From NCBI GenBank assembly GCA_037013495.1, contig CM072802.1, forward strand, positions 45,794,501 through 45,858,500: a DNA stretch of 64,000 bases, in the 5' to 3' direction. The DNA is from Hippophae tibetana. Lineage: Eukaryota; Streptophyta; Magnoliopsida; Rosales; Elaeagnaceae. How positions within the stretch are numbered: the first letter of the stretch is position 1; each line of letters begins with the position of its first letter. A model generated the notes under the pieces. That model worked only from the letters and a program-made list of their open reading frames with translations. It did no database searches and had not been told where the DNA came from. The translations under genes and the position numbers were made by a program. Positions 46,272-61,039 of this stretch are shown in pieces.

Positions 46272-48988
46272 GTTAAAATTGGAAAATATTTTGATAGAGG
46301 AATGCAATCCTGATCCCTTAAATGGGGGAGAAGAAATTAGGATACTATTCTTTAAGAAATTGATTTCATATAATTGCCACTTTAAGCTCAATCAGTACAA
46401 AAAATTAGAAGGAATCAATTCTATTTCCATTCCATTCTAGTCAAACAAACATAGGTTAATGTAATATTACTTTAACATATACAAAAATATCCTCCACATT
46501 CTCTATCAAAATATATACCACCTAATCCAAAACATGTCCCAACATACCGACAAACAAGCAATTGAAGAATTTATTAAAGAACTTCAAGTTTAAGATATAT
46601 CAAATGCCTCTACATAATTTAACAAAATAAAATAACTCCAATAAGAAAAAAAATCCATGTCTAAGAAGATGGATAAATGGATGGATGTTTTGAGGTAGGT
46701 ACATGGGATAATGTACTAAAGAATTATAATCCTATATTTTGATTAAGTATGTGTAAGAATCTCATAATCACATTATGTCAATAAGCCATCATCTCTTGTT
46801 GTTGAGTAAATATCTCAATACAATGATCCCCAATTTAAATTTTCTTACTGTGACTTTAAATTTGAAAACTCTTGACAAGGACAATGGAATGGAATAAGAA
46901 TGGCAATGTGAATAGGAATGGAATGGAAACAGTTTTATTGGTTTAACCACAAGAATCAAAAAAGGAATCAGTATTATAGTGTTTGGTTTACAATTGAGAT
47001 GGAATGGAAAACACTTTATATTACCTTAATACTCATATGTTAAGTAAAATATAATAATATTATTTTATTCTTAATTTTTCGTCAAACAAAACAAATTATT
47101 GAAATCATTATTTTTCTAAATAATTATTATTTAAAAATAAAAAAATTACTAAAATTATTATTTTTTAAATAATGGTATAGGGTTTGGAGGTTTGGGATTT
47201 GGGATATAGGGATTTGGGGTTTAGGGTTTTGGAATTTGTGATTTGGGTTTATATTTGTGGTTAAGGTTTAGGGATAAAATTATTATTTCTCTAAATAGGG
47301 TTTTTGGATTTGAGATTTGAGTTTGGGATTTGGGGTTGAGTGTTTTGAGTTTAGGGTTATATTTTTTTTGTTATGGTTTAGTGTTAAAATTATTTTTTTC
47401 TAAATAATTAATGTTTAGGTTTTTAGATTTAGGATTTGGGATTTAGGGTTTAGTGTCAAAAGTGGTATTTTTCTAAATAGGGTTTAGGGTTTTGGGATTT
47501 GGGATTTGGGGTTTAGAGTTTAGGATTTATAGTTTAGGGTTTAGGATTTAGGGTTATAATTATGGTTAGGGTAAATTTGGAAAGTATATTTGAGATGGGA
47601 GAGTAATCATGATTCTTTAAAAGAGGGAGAAGGAATCATCTCTTTTAGGAATCGACTCCATTCCATTTCCATTTTTCAGCCAATGCAAACATAAAATTGG
47701 AATGAATCAATTTTGGCTCCATTCTAATCCAATTAACCAAACATAGGGTAATGTTATATTATCTTTACATATACAAAAATAAACTTCATATTGTTTACCA
47801 AAATATATACCACCTAATCCAAATTAGGTCCCAATATACCGTCAACTAAGCAATTCTAGCATTTATTCAAGAACTTCAACTTTAACATATACCAAATGTC
47901 TCTACATAAACTAACAAAAAATATATAACTCCAATAAGAAAAAAAATCCAAGTCCAAGAAGATGGAGAAATTGATGAATGTTGTGAGGCTACTTGTGATA
48001 TTGTACTAAAGAATTATGATGTTATATTTTGACCAAGTTTGTGTATGAATCTCATCATCACCTAATGGCATTGAACAATCATCTCCTATTATTGAGTAAA
48101 TATATTTATACGAAGATCTTGAGTTTAAATTTGCTAATCGTTTACTTAAAAGTTGAACACTTTCAACATGGACAATGGAAGGGAATCAGATTTGGAATGT
48201 GAATAGGAATGGAATGGAAAACTTTTTTTTGGTTTGAACACTGAAATCGAAGAAGAAATCAGTAATATAATGTTTTGTATATATTTAGAATGAAAGGAAA
48301 ATAGTATATATTACCTTAATATCATTTATTAAGTAAAATTTAAGTAACATCTTTTAAATATTATTTTTTCGTGAGAAAAAAAACATTGTTTAAATCATTA
48401 TTTTTCTAAATAATTATTACTTAAAAATAAAATATATTAATAAATTTTTTATTTTTCTAAATCGAGTTTAGGGTTTAGAGGTTTTGGATTTGGGATTTAG
48501 GGATATTAGGTTTTGGGTTTTAGGATTTAGTGTTTTGGGTTTAAGGTTATATTTATGGGTTATTTTTTAGGGTTAAAATTATTATTTTTCTTGATTGGGT
48601 TTATGATTTTGCTATTTGGGATTTGAGGTTTAGGGTTATATTTGTGGGTTATTTGTGGGTTAATGGTTAGTGTCAAAAGTCTTATATTTCTAAATAGGGC
48701 TTATGGTTTTGGGATTTGAGAAAGAATATTTGTGATTTTTTATTTGGGGTTTAGGATTATATTTATGGGTTACGGTTTAGGATTAAAATAATTATTTTTC
48801 TAAATAGGGTGTTGGGTTTGGGAATTTGGGATTTGGGGTTTAGGTTTTAGGTTTTATGGTTTTAGGTTATATTTATGGGTTAAGGTTTAAGGTTAAAATT
48901 ATTATTTCTCTAAATAGAGTTTAAGGTTTTTGGAGTTTGGATTTGGGATTTATGGTATAGGGATTAGGGTTTATGATTATGCTTGGGT
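46272..48988 (+). repeat. Dimer repeat, copy 2 (units 23 and 24)
   Basis: Core 23 is 46272-47175, spacer to 47570, core 24 is 47571-48465, spacer to 48988. It matches copy 1 core for core and spacer for spacer much better than neighbouring units match each other, but with more differences than the 3,679-base duplication further right. Confidence 0.75.
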
Positions 48989-50574
48989 TATGTTAGATTG
49001 GAAAGAGAATTTGAGATGCGAATAGAATCATGATTCCTTAATGGGGTGAGAAGGAATTATGATTACTTCTCTTTAAGGAATTATGATTACTTCTCTTTTA
49101 GGAATCGATTTATTTAATTCCAACCTTTCCGCCCAACAAAAAATTAAATTGGAAGGAATCAATTCTGATTCTATTCCATTCAAGTTAACCAAACATAAGG
49201 TAATGTCATATTACCTTTACATAATACACAACATTTTCTATCAGGAAATAAACCACCAAATCCAAAACATGTCCCATTATACGCTCAACCAAGAAATTCT
49301 AGAATTTATTAATGAACTTCAAGTTTAATATATACCAAATTTCTCTACATAATCTAAAAAAATAATATAACTCCAATAAGAAAAACTTCCAAGTCTAAGA
49401 AGATGGAGGAATTCATGGATGTTACGAGATAGCTATAACTTGTGATATTGAACTAAAAAATTATGATGCTATTAATTGACTAAGTTTGTGTAAGAATCTC
49501 ATCATGACCTTATGTCATTAAGCCATCATCTCCTTTTGTTCTGTAAATATATCAATACAAAGATCATGAGTTTAAATTTTCTGATCATTGACTTAAAATA
49601 TGCACACTTTCGATAAGGACAACGAAATGGAATTGGAATAGGAATATGAATAGCAATTTAATGGAAACAATTTTTTTGTTTAACAACTAGAATCCAGGAA
49701 GGAATCAGTAATATAGTGTTTGGTTTACAGCTGTAATGGTATATAAAACATTGTATATTACCTTAATACTTGTATATTAAGTCTAATTTAAATAAAATCA
49801 TTTAATTATTATTTTTCTAAATAATTATTGCTTAAAAATAAATTATATTAATAAAGTTATTTTTTTCTAAATAGTGTTTAGGGTTTTGAGGTTTAGGATT
49901 CAAGATTTAGGGATTTAGTGTGTAGGGTTTTGGTATTTGTGATTTTTAGTTTAGGGTTATATTTGTGGGATAAGGTTTAGGGTTAAAATTATTATTTTCT
50001 TAAATAGGTTAAGAGTTTTGAGATTTTGGGTTTATGTTTTAGGGTATATGGTTATATCTGTGTGTTAAGGTTTAGGGTTAAAATAATTATTCTTCTAAAT
50101 AGGGTTTAATGTTTTCAGATTTTTGGTTTGTAGTTTAGGGTTTATAGTTATATTTGTGGGTTAAGGTTTAGAGTAAAAAATATTATTTTTTAAATAGGGT
50201 TTAGGGTTTAGGGTTTAGTGTTTAGGGATTTGGGATTTGGGGTCTAGGGTTTAGGATTATATTTATGGATTACGATTTAGTGTTAAAATTATTATTTTTC
50301 TAAATAGGGTTTATGGTTTTGTGATTTAGAATTTATGGTTTAGAGATTTGGGTTATATTTATGAGTTAAGATTTAGGATTAAAATTATTATTTTTATAAA
50401 TAGGGTTTAGGGTTTATGATTTTGGGGTTTAAGGATTAGAGTTATATTTGTTGGTTAAAGATTTTAGAGTTAAAATTATTATATTTTTAAATAGGGTTTA
50501 CGGTTTTGGGATTTGGGATGTTGGATTTGTGGTTTATGATTTTAGGATTAAGGTTTAGGTTTATAGTTGGCGTT
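48989..50574 (+). repeat. Composite satellite unit 25 (core 48989-49876, spacer 49877-50574)
   Basis: The core has a short internal direct repeat: GGAATTATGATTACTTCTCT occurs at about 49053 and again, one base diverged at most, at about 49077. The spacer has anchors near 49,981, 50,069, 50,171, 50,281, 50,376 and 50,469, i.e. subunits of about 90-110 bases. Confidence 0.78.
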
Positions 50575-52150
50575 GGGGTAAAAGAAATTTGAGATGAAAA
50601 TGGAATCATGACTCCTTAATGAGGGAGAAGGAATTTTGATTACTTCTCTTTAAAGAATCGATTTTATTTTATTCCAACTTTTCAGTCTAACCAAACCTAA
50701 AATTCGAAGGAATCAATTATGATTCCATTCCAATTAACCAAACATTGGGTAATGTAATATTCCCTTTACATATACAAAAATATTCTCCACGTTCTCTATC
50801 AAAAAATAAACCGCCAAATCCAAAACATTTCCCTTTATATCGTTAACCAAGAAATTCTAGTATTTATTCAAGAACTTCAAGTTTAACATATACCAAATTT
50901 CTCTATGTAAACTAACAAAAGAAATATAACTCCAATAAGAAATAAAATCTAAGTCTAAGAAGAGGGAGAAATTGATGGATGTTGTGAGGTAGTTGCACCT
51001 TGTGATATTGTACTAAAAAATTATGATGTATTTATTGACTAAGTTTTTGTAAGAATCTCATCATCACCTTATGTCATTAAGCCATCATCTCCTATTGTTT
51101 AGTAAATATATCAATACAAAGATCTTGAGTTTAAATTTTTTGATCGTGGACTGAAAATTTGAACACTTTTGATATGGACAACGAAATCGAATCAGAATAG
51201 GAATGTGAATAGGAATGGAATGGAAACAATTTTTTTGGTTTAACCACTGGAATCAAAGAAGGAATCAGAAATATAGTGTTTGGTTTATAGTTGGAATGGA
51301 ACAGAAAACACTATATATTACAATAATACTCATATATTAATTAAAATTAAAATAATATCATTTAATTATTATTTTTTCTTCATACAAAATAAATTATTGA
51401 AATCATTGTTTTTCTAAAAAGGGTTTAGGTTTTAGAGGTTTAGTATTCAAGATTTAGGGATTTTGGGTGTAAGGTTTTAGGATTTAAGGTTTAGGGTTTT
51501 GGGATTTGGAATTTTCTATGTAGGTTTATATTTTTCGGTTAAGGTTTAGGGTTAAAATTATTATTTTCTAAATATATTTTAATGTTTGGAGATTTTTAGT
51601 TTATGGTTTAGTGTTTATGGTTATATTTATGAGTAAATTTTAGAGTTAAAATTATTATTTTTTAAATAGGTTATAGGGTTTAATGATTTGAGTTTTGGGG
51701 TTTAGGGTTTAGGGATTTGGGATTTGAGATTTGGGGATTATGGTTAAATTTGGGGTTACGATTTAAGGTTAAAATTATTATTTTTATAAATAAGGTGTAG
51801 GATTTGGAATTTGGGATTTGAGGTTTAGGGTTATATATGTGGATAAAGTTTTAGGGTTAAAATTATTAGTTTCTAAGTAGGATTTATGGTTTTGGTATTT
51901 AGGATTTATGGTTTAAGGATATGGGTTATATTTGTGAGTTAAGATTTAGTATTAAAATTATTATTTTTCTAAATAGGGTTTAGGGTTTAGGGATTTGGGT
52001 TTAAGGTTTAGAGTTATATTTATTGGTTAAGGTTTGTGGTTAAAATTATTATTTTTCTAGGTAGGGTTTACGGTTTTGGGATTTGAGATGTTGGATTTAT
52101 GGTTTATGGTTTAGAATTTAGGGTTTAGGGTTTAGGATTATACTTGGGGT
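50575..52150 (+). repeat. Composite satellite unit 26 (core 50575-51420, spacer 51421-52150)
   Basis: Nearly full core, lacking the last A/T-rich tail (TTACTTAAAAATAAAATA) seen in neighbours; TTTCTAAAAAGGG leads straight into the spacer. Confidence 0.78.
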
Positions 52151-52285
52151 TGGGTAAAATAAATTTGAGATGGGAATGGAATCATGATTCCTTATCAAGG
52201 GACAAGGAATTACGATTACTTCTCTTTTAGGAATCGATTTTATTTTATTCCAACTTTTCAACCCAACCAAACATAAAATTGGAAG
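52151..52285 (+). repeat. Start of satellite core 27, left of the duplication
   Basis: The first 135 bases of core 27 lie outside the duplicated segment. They differ from the matching part of core 30, which marks the left breakpoint at GAATCAATTCTAATTCC. Confidence 0.75.
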
Positions 52286-55200
52286 GAATCAATTCTAATT
52301 CCATTCCATTCGAGTTAACCAAACATTGGATAATATAATATTACCTTTACATATAAAAAATATACTCAACATTCTCTATAAAATAATAAACGGCCAAATC
52401 CAAAACATGTCCTTTTATACCGTCAACCAAGAAATTCTAGAATTTGTTCAAGAACTTGATGTTTCACATATATCAAATTTCTCTACGTAAACTAACAAAA
52501 AAATATAACTCCAATAAGAAAAAAATCCAACTCTAATATAAGGGAGAAATTTATGGATGTTTTGAGGTAGCTGCTACTAGTGATATTGTACTAAAGAATT
52601 ATGATGGTCTTAATTGACTTTGTTTAAGTAAGAATCTCATCATCACCTCATGTCATTGAGCCATCATCTCCTATTTTTGAGTAAATGCATCAATACCTAG
52701 ATCTTGAGTTTAAATTTGCTATTGGTAGACTTAAAATTTGAACACTTTTGACATGGAAAATGGAATGGAAACACTTTTTTTTTGTTTAACCACAAGAATT
52801 AAAGGATGAATCAGTAATATAGTGTTTGGTTTACAGTTGTAATGGAACGGAAAACATTGTATTTTATCGAAATACTCAAATATAAAGTCAAATTTAAATA
52901 ATATCATTTAATTATTATTTTTTCATCAGGAAAAATTAATTATTGAAATCATTATTTTTCTTAATAATTATTACTCAAAAATAAAATATATTATTAAAAT
53001 TATTATTTTTCAAAATTGGATTTGGGGTTTACAGGTTTGAGATTCGGGATTTTGGTATTTCGAGCTATGGTTTAGTCTTTTATTTGTGGATTATTGTTTA
53101 GGGTTAAAAATTTTATTTTTCTAAATATGGTGTACGGTTTTAGGTTTAGGGTGAAAATTATTATTTTTCTAAATAGGGTATAGAATTTTAGGATTAGGCA
53201 TTTGAGGTTTAAGGTTTAGGGTTAAAATTATTATTTTTGTAGATAGGGTTTAGGCTTTAGGGATTTGGGAAATGTGATTTATGGTTTAGGTTTTAAGATT
53301 TAGGGTTTAGGGTTATACTTGTGGTTGGGGTAAGATTGAAAAAAAAACTTGAAATTTGAATGGAATCATGATTCCTTAATGGCGGAGAAGGAATTATGAT
53401 TACTTCTCTTTTAGGAATCGATTTTATTTATTCCAACTTTTCAGCCAACCAAACATAGAATAGGAAGGAATTAATTTTGATTACATTCTAATCCAGTAAA
53501 CCAAACATAGTGTATTATAATATTACCTTTACATATACAAAAATATACTACACATTCTCTATCAAAAAATAAACCGCAAAATCCAACACAAGTCCCAGTA
53601 TACCGTTAACCAAGAAATTCTAAAATTTATTCAAGAACTTCAAGTTTTACATATACCAAAGGTCTCTACATAAACTAACAAAAAATATAATTCCTACAAT
53701 AAAAAAAATCCAAGATTAAGAAGAGGGAGAAATTGATGGATGTCGTGAGGTAGCTGCTACTTGTGATAATGTACTAAACATTATGTTGCTATTAATTGAC
53801 TAAGTTTATGTAAGAATCTCATCATCACCTTTTGTAATTGAGCCATCATTTCCTATTGCTGAGTAAATATATCAATACAAAGATCTTGACTTTAAATTTG
53901 CTAATCATGAACTTAGAATTATAACTCTTTTGACATGGCCAACTGAATGTAATCGAAATACGAATGTGAAAAGGAATGGAATGAAAACATTTTTTTGGCT
54001 ATGACAACTGGAATAAAAGAAGAAATGAGTATTATAGTGTTTGGTTTATTGTTGGAAAACATTGTATATTTACTTAATACTCATCTATTAAGTAAAACTT
54101 AAATAATATTATTTAATTAATATTATTTTCGTAAAAAATACATTATTGAAATCATTATTTTTCTCAATAATTTTTACTTAAAAATAAAATATATTATTAA
54201 AATTATTCTTTTTTAAATTGGGTTTAGGGTTTCAAAATTTGGGATTTAGGATTTAGGGATTTAAGGTCTAGGGTTTGGGATTTTGGGCTTACCTTTAAAA
54301 TTATTATTTTTCTAAATAAGGTTTAGGGTTTAGGGTTTTGAGATTTTGGGTTTATGGTTTATGGTTTACAGTTGTATTTGTGGGATACGATTTTGGGTTA
54401 AAATTATTATTTTTCTAAATAGGGTTAGATGTTTTTAGATTTTGGATTTATAGTTTAGGGTTTATGTTTATATATGTGGGTTAAGGTTTAGAGTTACAAT
54501 TGTTATGTTTCTAAATAGGGTTTAGTTTTTTGGGATTTAGGGTATATGGTTATATTTGTGACTTACTATTTAGGGTTAAAATTATTAATTTTCTAAATAG
54601 GGTGTAGGGTTTTGGGATTTAGGATTTGGGGTTTAGGTTTTAGGGTTTATGGTTATTTTTTTAGGTTAAGGTTTAGGGTTAAAATTATTATTTAAAAAAA
54701 TAGGGTTTCTGATTTTGGGATTTAGGATTTATAGTTATATTTGTGAGTTAAAATTTAGGATTAAAATGATTATTTTTATAAATAGGATTTAGATTTTGGT
54801 ATTAGGGATTTATGGTTTAAGGTTTAGGGTTGTATTTATGGGTTATGGGTTAGGGTTAAAATTATTATTTTCTAAATAATATTTGTTTAAGAAAGTATGA
54901 TGCAATATTTTGACTAAGTTTGTGTAAGAATCTCATCATCACCTCATGTCATTGAGCCATGATCTCCTATTGTAGAGTAAATATTTGAATACGATGATCC
55001 TGAGTTTAAATTTGCTTACTATTGAATAAATATTTAGACACTTTCCACATGGATAATGGAATGGATGCGAAAAAGGAATGGAATTTAAACATTTTTTTTT
55101 CCTTTGACCATTGAAATCAAAGAAGAAATCACTATTATAGTGTGTGGTTTACAATTGGAATAGAATGTAAAACACTGTATATTACTTTAATACCCATATG

Positions 55201-55964
55201 TTCAGTAAGAGTTGAATAATATAATTTAATTATTATTTTTTCGTTAGATAAAATACATTATTGAAATTTTTAGTTTCATAAATAATCATTACTTAAAAAT
55301 AAAATATATTTTCAAAATTATTTTTTTTAAATATGGTTTAGTATTTTGGGTTTGGGATTTATGATTTACGGATTATGGTTATATTTGGTGTTAAGGTTTA
55401 GGGTTAAAATTATTATTTCTCTAGAAAGGATTTAGGGTTGTTGGATTTGGGATTTGGGGTTTAGTGTTTATGGTTTAGGTTATATTTATGGGTTAGGATG
55501 TAAGGTTTTGTGATTTGCGGTTAAGGTTTAGAGTAAAAATTATTATTTTCCCAAATAGGATGTAGGGTTTTGGGAATTGGGTTTATGGTTGTAATTGGAG
55601 GTTAGTAATTAGGGCTAAAATTATTATTTTTCTAAATAGGGTTTAGGTTGTGGGATTTGGGGTTTATGTTATAAGGTTTAAGGTTATATTTGTGGGTTAT
55701 GGTTTAGGGTTAAAATTATTACTTATCCAAATAGGGTTTAGGGATTTCGAATTTGGAATTTTGGATATAGGTTCTATGGTTTTGGTTTTAGGATTTAGTA
55801 TTTAGGGTTATACTTAGAATTAGGGTAAAATTGGAAAAAAAAATTGAGATGAGAATATAGTCATGATTCGTTAAGGTGGGAGAAGGACTTATCATTACTA
55901 CTATTGTAGGAATCGTTTTCATTTTATTCTCACTTTTCCACCCAAGCGAATATATATATGGAAA
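52286..55964 (+). repeat. 3,679-base tandem duplication, copy A
   Basis: Holds the rest of core 27 (to 53019), a spacer, core 28 (53325-54220), a spacer, a 3' half-core 29 (about 54890-55335), a spacer, and the start of core 30. Every checked landmark recurs 3,679 bases further on: the A-run before CTTG at 53348/57027, GAAAGTATGATGC at 54891/58570, and AGAAAGGATTTAGGG near 55428/59107. Confidence 0.9.
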
Positions 55965-58900
55965 GAATCAATTCTAATTCCATTCCGTTCGAGTTAACCA
56001 AACATTGGATAATATAATATTACCTTTACATATAAAAAATATACTCAACATTCTCTATAAAATAATAAACGGCCAAATCCAAAACATGTCCCTTTATACC
56101 ATCAACCAAGAAATTCTAGAATTTGTTCAAGAACTAGAAGTTTAACATATATCAAATTTCTCTACGTAAACTAACAAAAAAATATAACTCCAATAAGAAA
56201 AAAAATCCAACTCTAATATAAGGGAGAAATTGATGGATGTTTTGAGGTAGCTGCTACTAGTGATATTGCAGTAAAGAATTATGATGGTCTTAATTGACTT
56301 TGTTTGATTAAGAATCTCATCTTCACCCCAGGTCATTGAGCCATCATCTCCTATTTTTGAGTAAATGCATCAATACCTAGATCTTGAGTTTAAATTTATT
56401 GTTGGTAGACTTAAAATTTGAACACTTTTGACATGGAAAATGGAATGGAAACACCTTTTTTGGTTTAACCACTAGAATTAAAGAATGAATCAGTAATATA
56501 GTGTTTGGTTTACAATTGTAATGGAACGGAAAACATTGTATTTTATCGAAATACTCAAATATAAAGTCAAATTTAAATAATATCATTTAATTATTATTTT
56601 TTCGTGAGGAAAAATAAATTATTGAAATCATTATTTTTCTTAATAATTATTACTCAAAAATAAAATATATTATTAAAATTATTATTTTTCAAAATTAGAT
56701 TTGGGGTTTACAGGTTTGAGATTTGGGATTTTGGTATTTGGAGCTATGGTTTAGTCTTTTATTTGTGGATTATTGTTTAGGGTTAAAAATTTTATTTTTC
56801 TAAATACAGTGTAGGGTTTTAGGTTTAGGGTGAAAATTATTATTTTTCTAAACAGGGTATAGAATTTTGGGAATAGGCATTTGAGGTTTAAGGTTTAGGG
56901 TTAAAATTATTATTTTTGTAGATAGGGTTTAGGCTTTAGGGATTTGGGAAATGTGATTTATGGTTTAGGTTTTAAGATTTAGGGTTTAGGGTTATACTTG
57001 TGGTTGGGGTAAGATTGAAAAAAAAACTTGAAATTTGAATGGAATCATGATTCCTTAATGGCGGAGAAGGAATTATGATTACTTCTCTTTTAGGAATCGA
57101 TTTTATTTATTCCAACTTTTCAGCCAACCAAACATAGAATAGGAAGGAATTAATTTTGATTACATTCTAATCCAGTAAACCAAACATAGTGTATTATAAT
57201 ATTACCTTTACATATACAAAAATATACTACACATTCTCTATCAAAAAATAAACCACCAAATCCAACACAAGTCCCAGTATACCGTTAACCAAGAAATTCT
57301 AAAATTTATTCAAGAACTTCAAGTTTTACATATACCAAAGGTCTCTACATAAACTAACAAAAAATATAATTCCTACAATAAAAAAAATCCAAGATTAAGA
57401 AGAGGGAGAAATTGATGGATGTCGTGAGGTAGCTGCTACTTGTGATAATGTACTAAACATTATGTTGCTATTAATTGACTAAGTTTATGTAAGAATCTCA
57501 TCATCACCTTTTGTAATTGAGCCATCATTTCCTATTGCTGAGTAAATATATCAATACAAAGATCTTGACTTTAAATTTGCTAATCATGAACTTAGAATTA
57601 TAACTCTTTTGACATGGCCAACTGAATGTAATCGAAATACGAATGTGAAAAGGAATGGAATGAAAACATTTTTTGGCTATGACAACTGGAATAAAAGAAG
57701 AAATGAGTATTATAGTGTTTGGTTTATTGTTGGAAAACATTGTATATTTACTTAATACTCATCTATTAAGTAAAACTTAAATAATATTATTTAATTAATA
57801 TTATTTTCGTAAAAAAATACATTATTGAAATCATTATTTTTCTCAATAATTTTTACTTAAAAATAAAATATATTATTAAAATTATTCTTTTTTAAATTGG
57901 GTTTAGGGTTTCAAAATTTGGGATTTAGGATTTAGGGATTTAAGGTCTAGGGTTTGGGATTTTGGGCTTACCTTTAAAATTATTATTTTTCTAAATAAGG
58001 TTTAGGGTTTAGGGTTTTGAGATTTTGGGTTTATGGTTTATGGTTTACAGTTGTATTTGTGGGATACGATTTTGGGTTAAAATTATTATTTTTCTAAATA
58101 GGGTTAGATGTTTTTAGATTTTGGATTTATAGTTTAGGGTTTATGTTTATATATGTGGGTTAAGGTTTAGAGTTACAATTGTTATGTTTCTAAATAGGGT
58201 TTAGTTTTTTGGGATTTAGGGTATATGGTTATATTTGTGACTTACTATTTAGGGTTAAAATTATTAATTTTCTAAATAGGGTGTAGGGTTTTGGGATTTA
58301 GGATTTGGGGTTTAGGTTTTAGGGTTTATGGTTATTTTTTTAGGTTAAGGTTTAGGGTTAAAATTATTATTTAAAAAAATAGGGTTTCTGATTTTGGGAT
58401 TTAGGATTTATAGTTATATTTGTGAGTTAAAATTTAGGATTAAAATGATTATTTTTATAAATAGGATTTAGATTTTGGTATTAGGGATTTATGGTTTAAG
58501 GTTTAGGGTTGTATTTATGGGTTATGGGTTAGGGTTAAAATTATTATTTTCTAAATAATATTTGTTTAAGAAAGTATGATGCAATATTTTGACTAAGTTT
58601 GTGTAAGAATCTCATCATCACCTCATGTCATTGAGCCATGATCTCCTATTGTAGAGTAAATATTTGAATACGATGATCCTGAGTTTAAATTTGCTTACTA
58701 TTGAATAAATATTTAGACACTTTCCACATGGATAATGGAATGGATGCGAAAAAGGAATGGAATTTAAACATTTTTTTTTCCTTTGACCATTGAAATCAAA
58801 GAAGAAATCACTATTATAGTGTGTGGTTTACAATTGGAATAGAATGTAAAACACTGTATATTACTTTAATACCCATATGTTCAGTAAGAGTTGAATAATA

Positions 58901-59640
58901 TAATTTAATTATTATTTTTTCGTTAGATAAAATACATTATTGAAATTTTTAGTTTCATAAATAATCATTACTTAAAAATAAAATATATTTTCAAAATTAT
59001 TTTTTTTAAATATGGTTTAGTATTTTGGGTTTGGGATTTATGATTTACGGATTATGGTTATATTTGGTGTTAAGGTTTAGGGTTAAAATTATTATTTCTC
59101 TAGAAAGGATTTAGGGTTGTTGGAATTGGGATTTGGGGTTTAGTGTTTATGGTTTAGGTTATATTTATGGGTTAGGATGTAAGGTTTTGTGATTTGCGGT
59201 TAAGGTTTAGAGTAAAAATTATTATTTTCCCAAATAGGATGTAGGGTTTTGGGAATTGGGTTTATGGTTGTAATTGGAGGTTAGTAATTAGGGCTAAAAT
59301 TATTATTTTTCTAAATAGGGTTTAGGTTGTGGGATTTGGGGTTTATGTTATAAGGTTTAAGGTTATATTTGTGGGTTATGGTTTAGGGTTAAAATTATTA
59401 CTTATCCAAATAGGGTTTAGGGATTTCGAATTTGGAATTTTGGATATAGGTTCTATGGTTTTGGTTTTAGGATTTAGTATTTAGGGTTATACTTAGAATT
59501 AGGGTAAAATTGGAAAAAAATTGAGATGAGAATATAGTCATGATTCGTTAAGGTGGGAGAAGGAATTATGATTACTACTATTGTAGGAATCGTTTTCATT
59601 TATTCTCACTTTTCAACCCAAGCAAATATATATATGGAAA
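55965..59640 (+). repeat. 3,679-base tandem duplication, copy B
   Basis: Nearly identical to copy A; a few substitutions and one- or two-base length changes are seen, mostly in A- or T-runs. It holds core 30 from mid-left arm to about 56698, core 31 (57004-57899), half-core 32 (58569-59014) and the start of core 33 (59500 on). Both junctions lie in the same GAATCAATTCT block of the core, as expected of unequal exchange between homologous cores. Confidence 0.9.
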
Positions 59641-61039
59641 GAATCAATTCTCATTCCATTCCATTCCAGTTAACCAAACGTCAGGTAATATAATATTACG
59701 TTTACAAATACAAAAATATACTAAATATTCTACATCAAAATATATTCCACCTTATCCAAAACATGTCCCAATATTCCATCAACCAAGCAATTCTAGCATT
59801 TATTTCAAGTTTACATATACCAAATGTCTCTACATTAACTAACCCAATATTATAACTCCAATAAAAAAATCCAATTCTAAGAAGATGGAGAAATTAGTGG
59901 ATTTTGTGAGGTAGGTGCTACTCATGATATTGTACTAACGAATTATGATGCGATATTTTGAATAAGTTTGTGTAAGAATCTCATCATCACCTCATGTCAT
60001 TGAGCTATCATGCATCTTCTGTTGTTTAGTAAATATCTCAATATGATTATCCTCAGTTTAAATTTTCTTACTATGGACTTAATATTTGAACACTTTCGAC
60101 TTGGACAACAAAATGGAATGAAAATAGGATTGTAAATAGGAATGACATGGAAATATTTTTTTGCGTTTGACCAATGGAATCAAAGAAATAATCAATACTA
60201 TAGTGTTTGGTTTACAATAGGAATAAAATGTAAAACTTAGGATTTAATAACCATATATTCACTAAAATTTAAATAATAATATTTAATTATTATTTTTCGT
60301 TAAACAAAATATGAAATTATTATATTTCTAAATAATTGTTACTTAATAATAAATTATATTATAAAAATTATATTTTTTTAAATAGGGTTTAGGTTTATGA
60401 GAATTAGAGTTTATGATTTATGGTTTACCTTTATATTTGTGGGTTAACGTTTAGGGTTAAAATTATTATTTCCCTAAATAGGATTCCGGGTTGTGGGATT
60501 TGAATTTATGGTTTAGTGATTACGATTTAAGGTTATATTTATGAGCTAGGGTTTTGGCTTAAAATTATTATTTTTCTAAATAGGGTTTAGAGTTGTGGGA
60601 TTTGGTGTTTATGTTATAGGGTTTAGGTTTATATTAGTGGGTAAAGGTTTAGGGTTAAAATTATTATTGTTCTAAACAGGGTTTTGGGTTGTGGGATTTT
60701 GGATTTAGAGTTTATGGTTTATGGTTTAAGGTTATAGTTTTGGGTTATGATTTAGGGGAAATATTATTATTTTTCTAAATAGAATGTAGGGTTTGTGGAT
60801 TTGGGGTTATGGTTATATTTATGGGTTAAGGTTTAAGAATAAAATTATTGTTTTTCCAAATAGGGTTTAGGTTGTGGTTTTTGGGGTTTATGTTATAAGG
60901 TTTAGGGTTATATTAGTCGGTTAAGGTTTAGGATTAAAATAATTATTTTTCTAAATATGGTTTAGGGATTTAGGATTTGGGATTTAGGATCAACAGTTTA
61001 GGTTTTAGGATTTAGGGTTTAGGGTTGTACATGTGGTTG
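59641..61039 (+). repeat. Rest of satellite unit 33 (core to 60386, spacer 60387-61039)
   Basis: Core 33 began at about 59500 inside the duplication. To the right of the junction it has GGTAATATAATATTACG near 59685 and an otherwise normal middle and tail. Confidence 0.78.
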
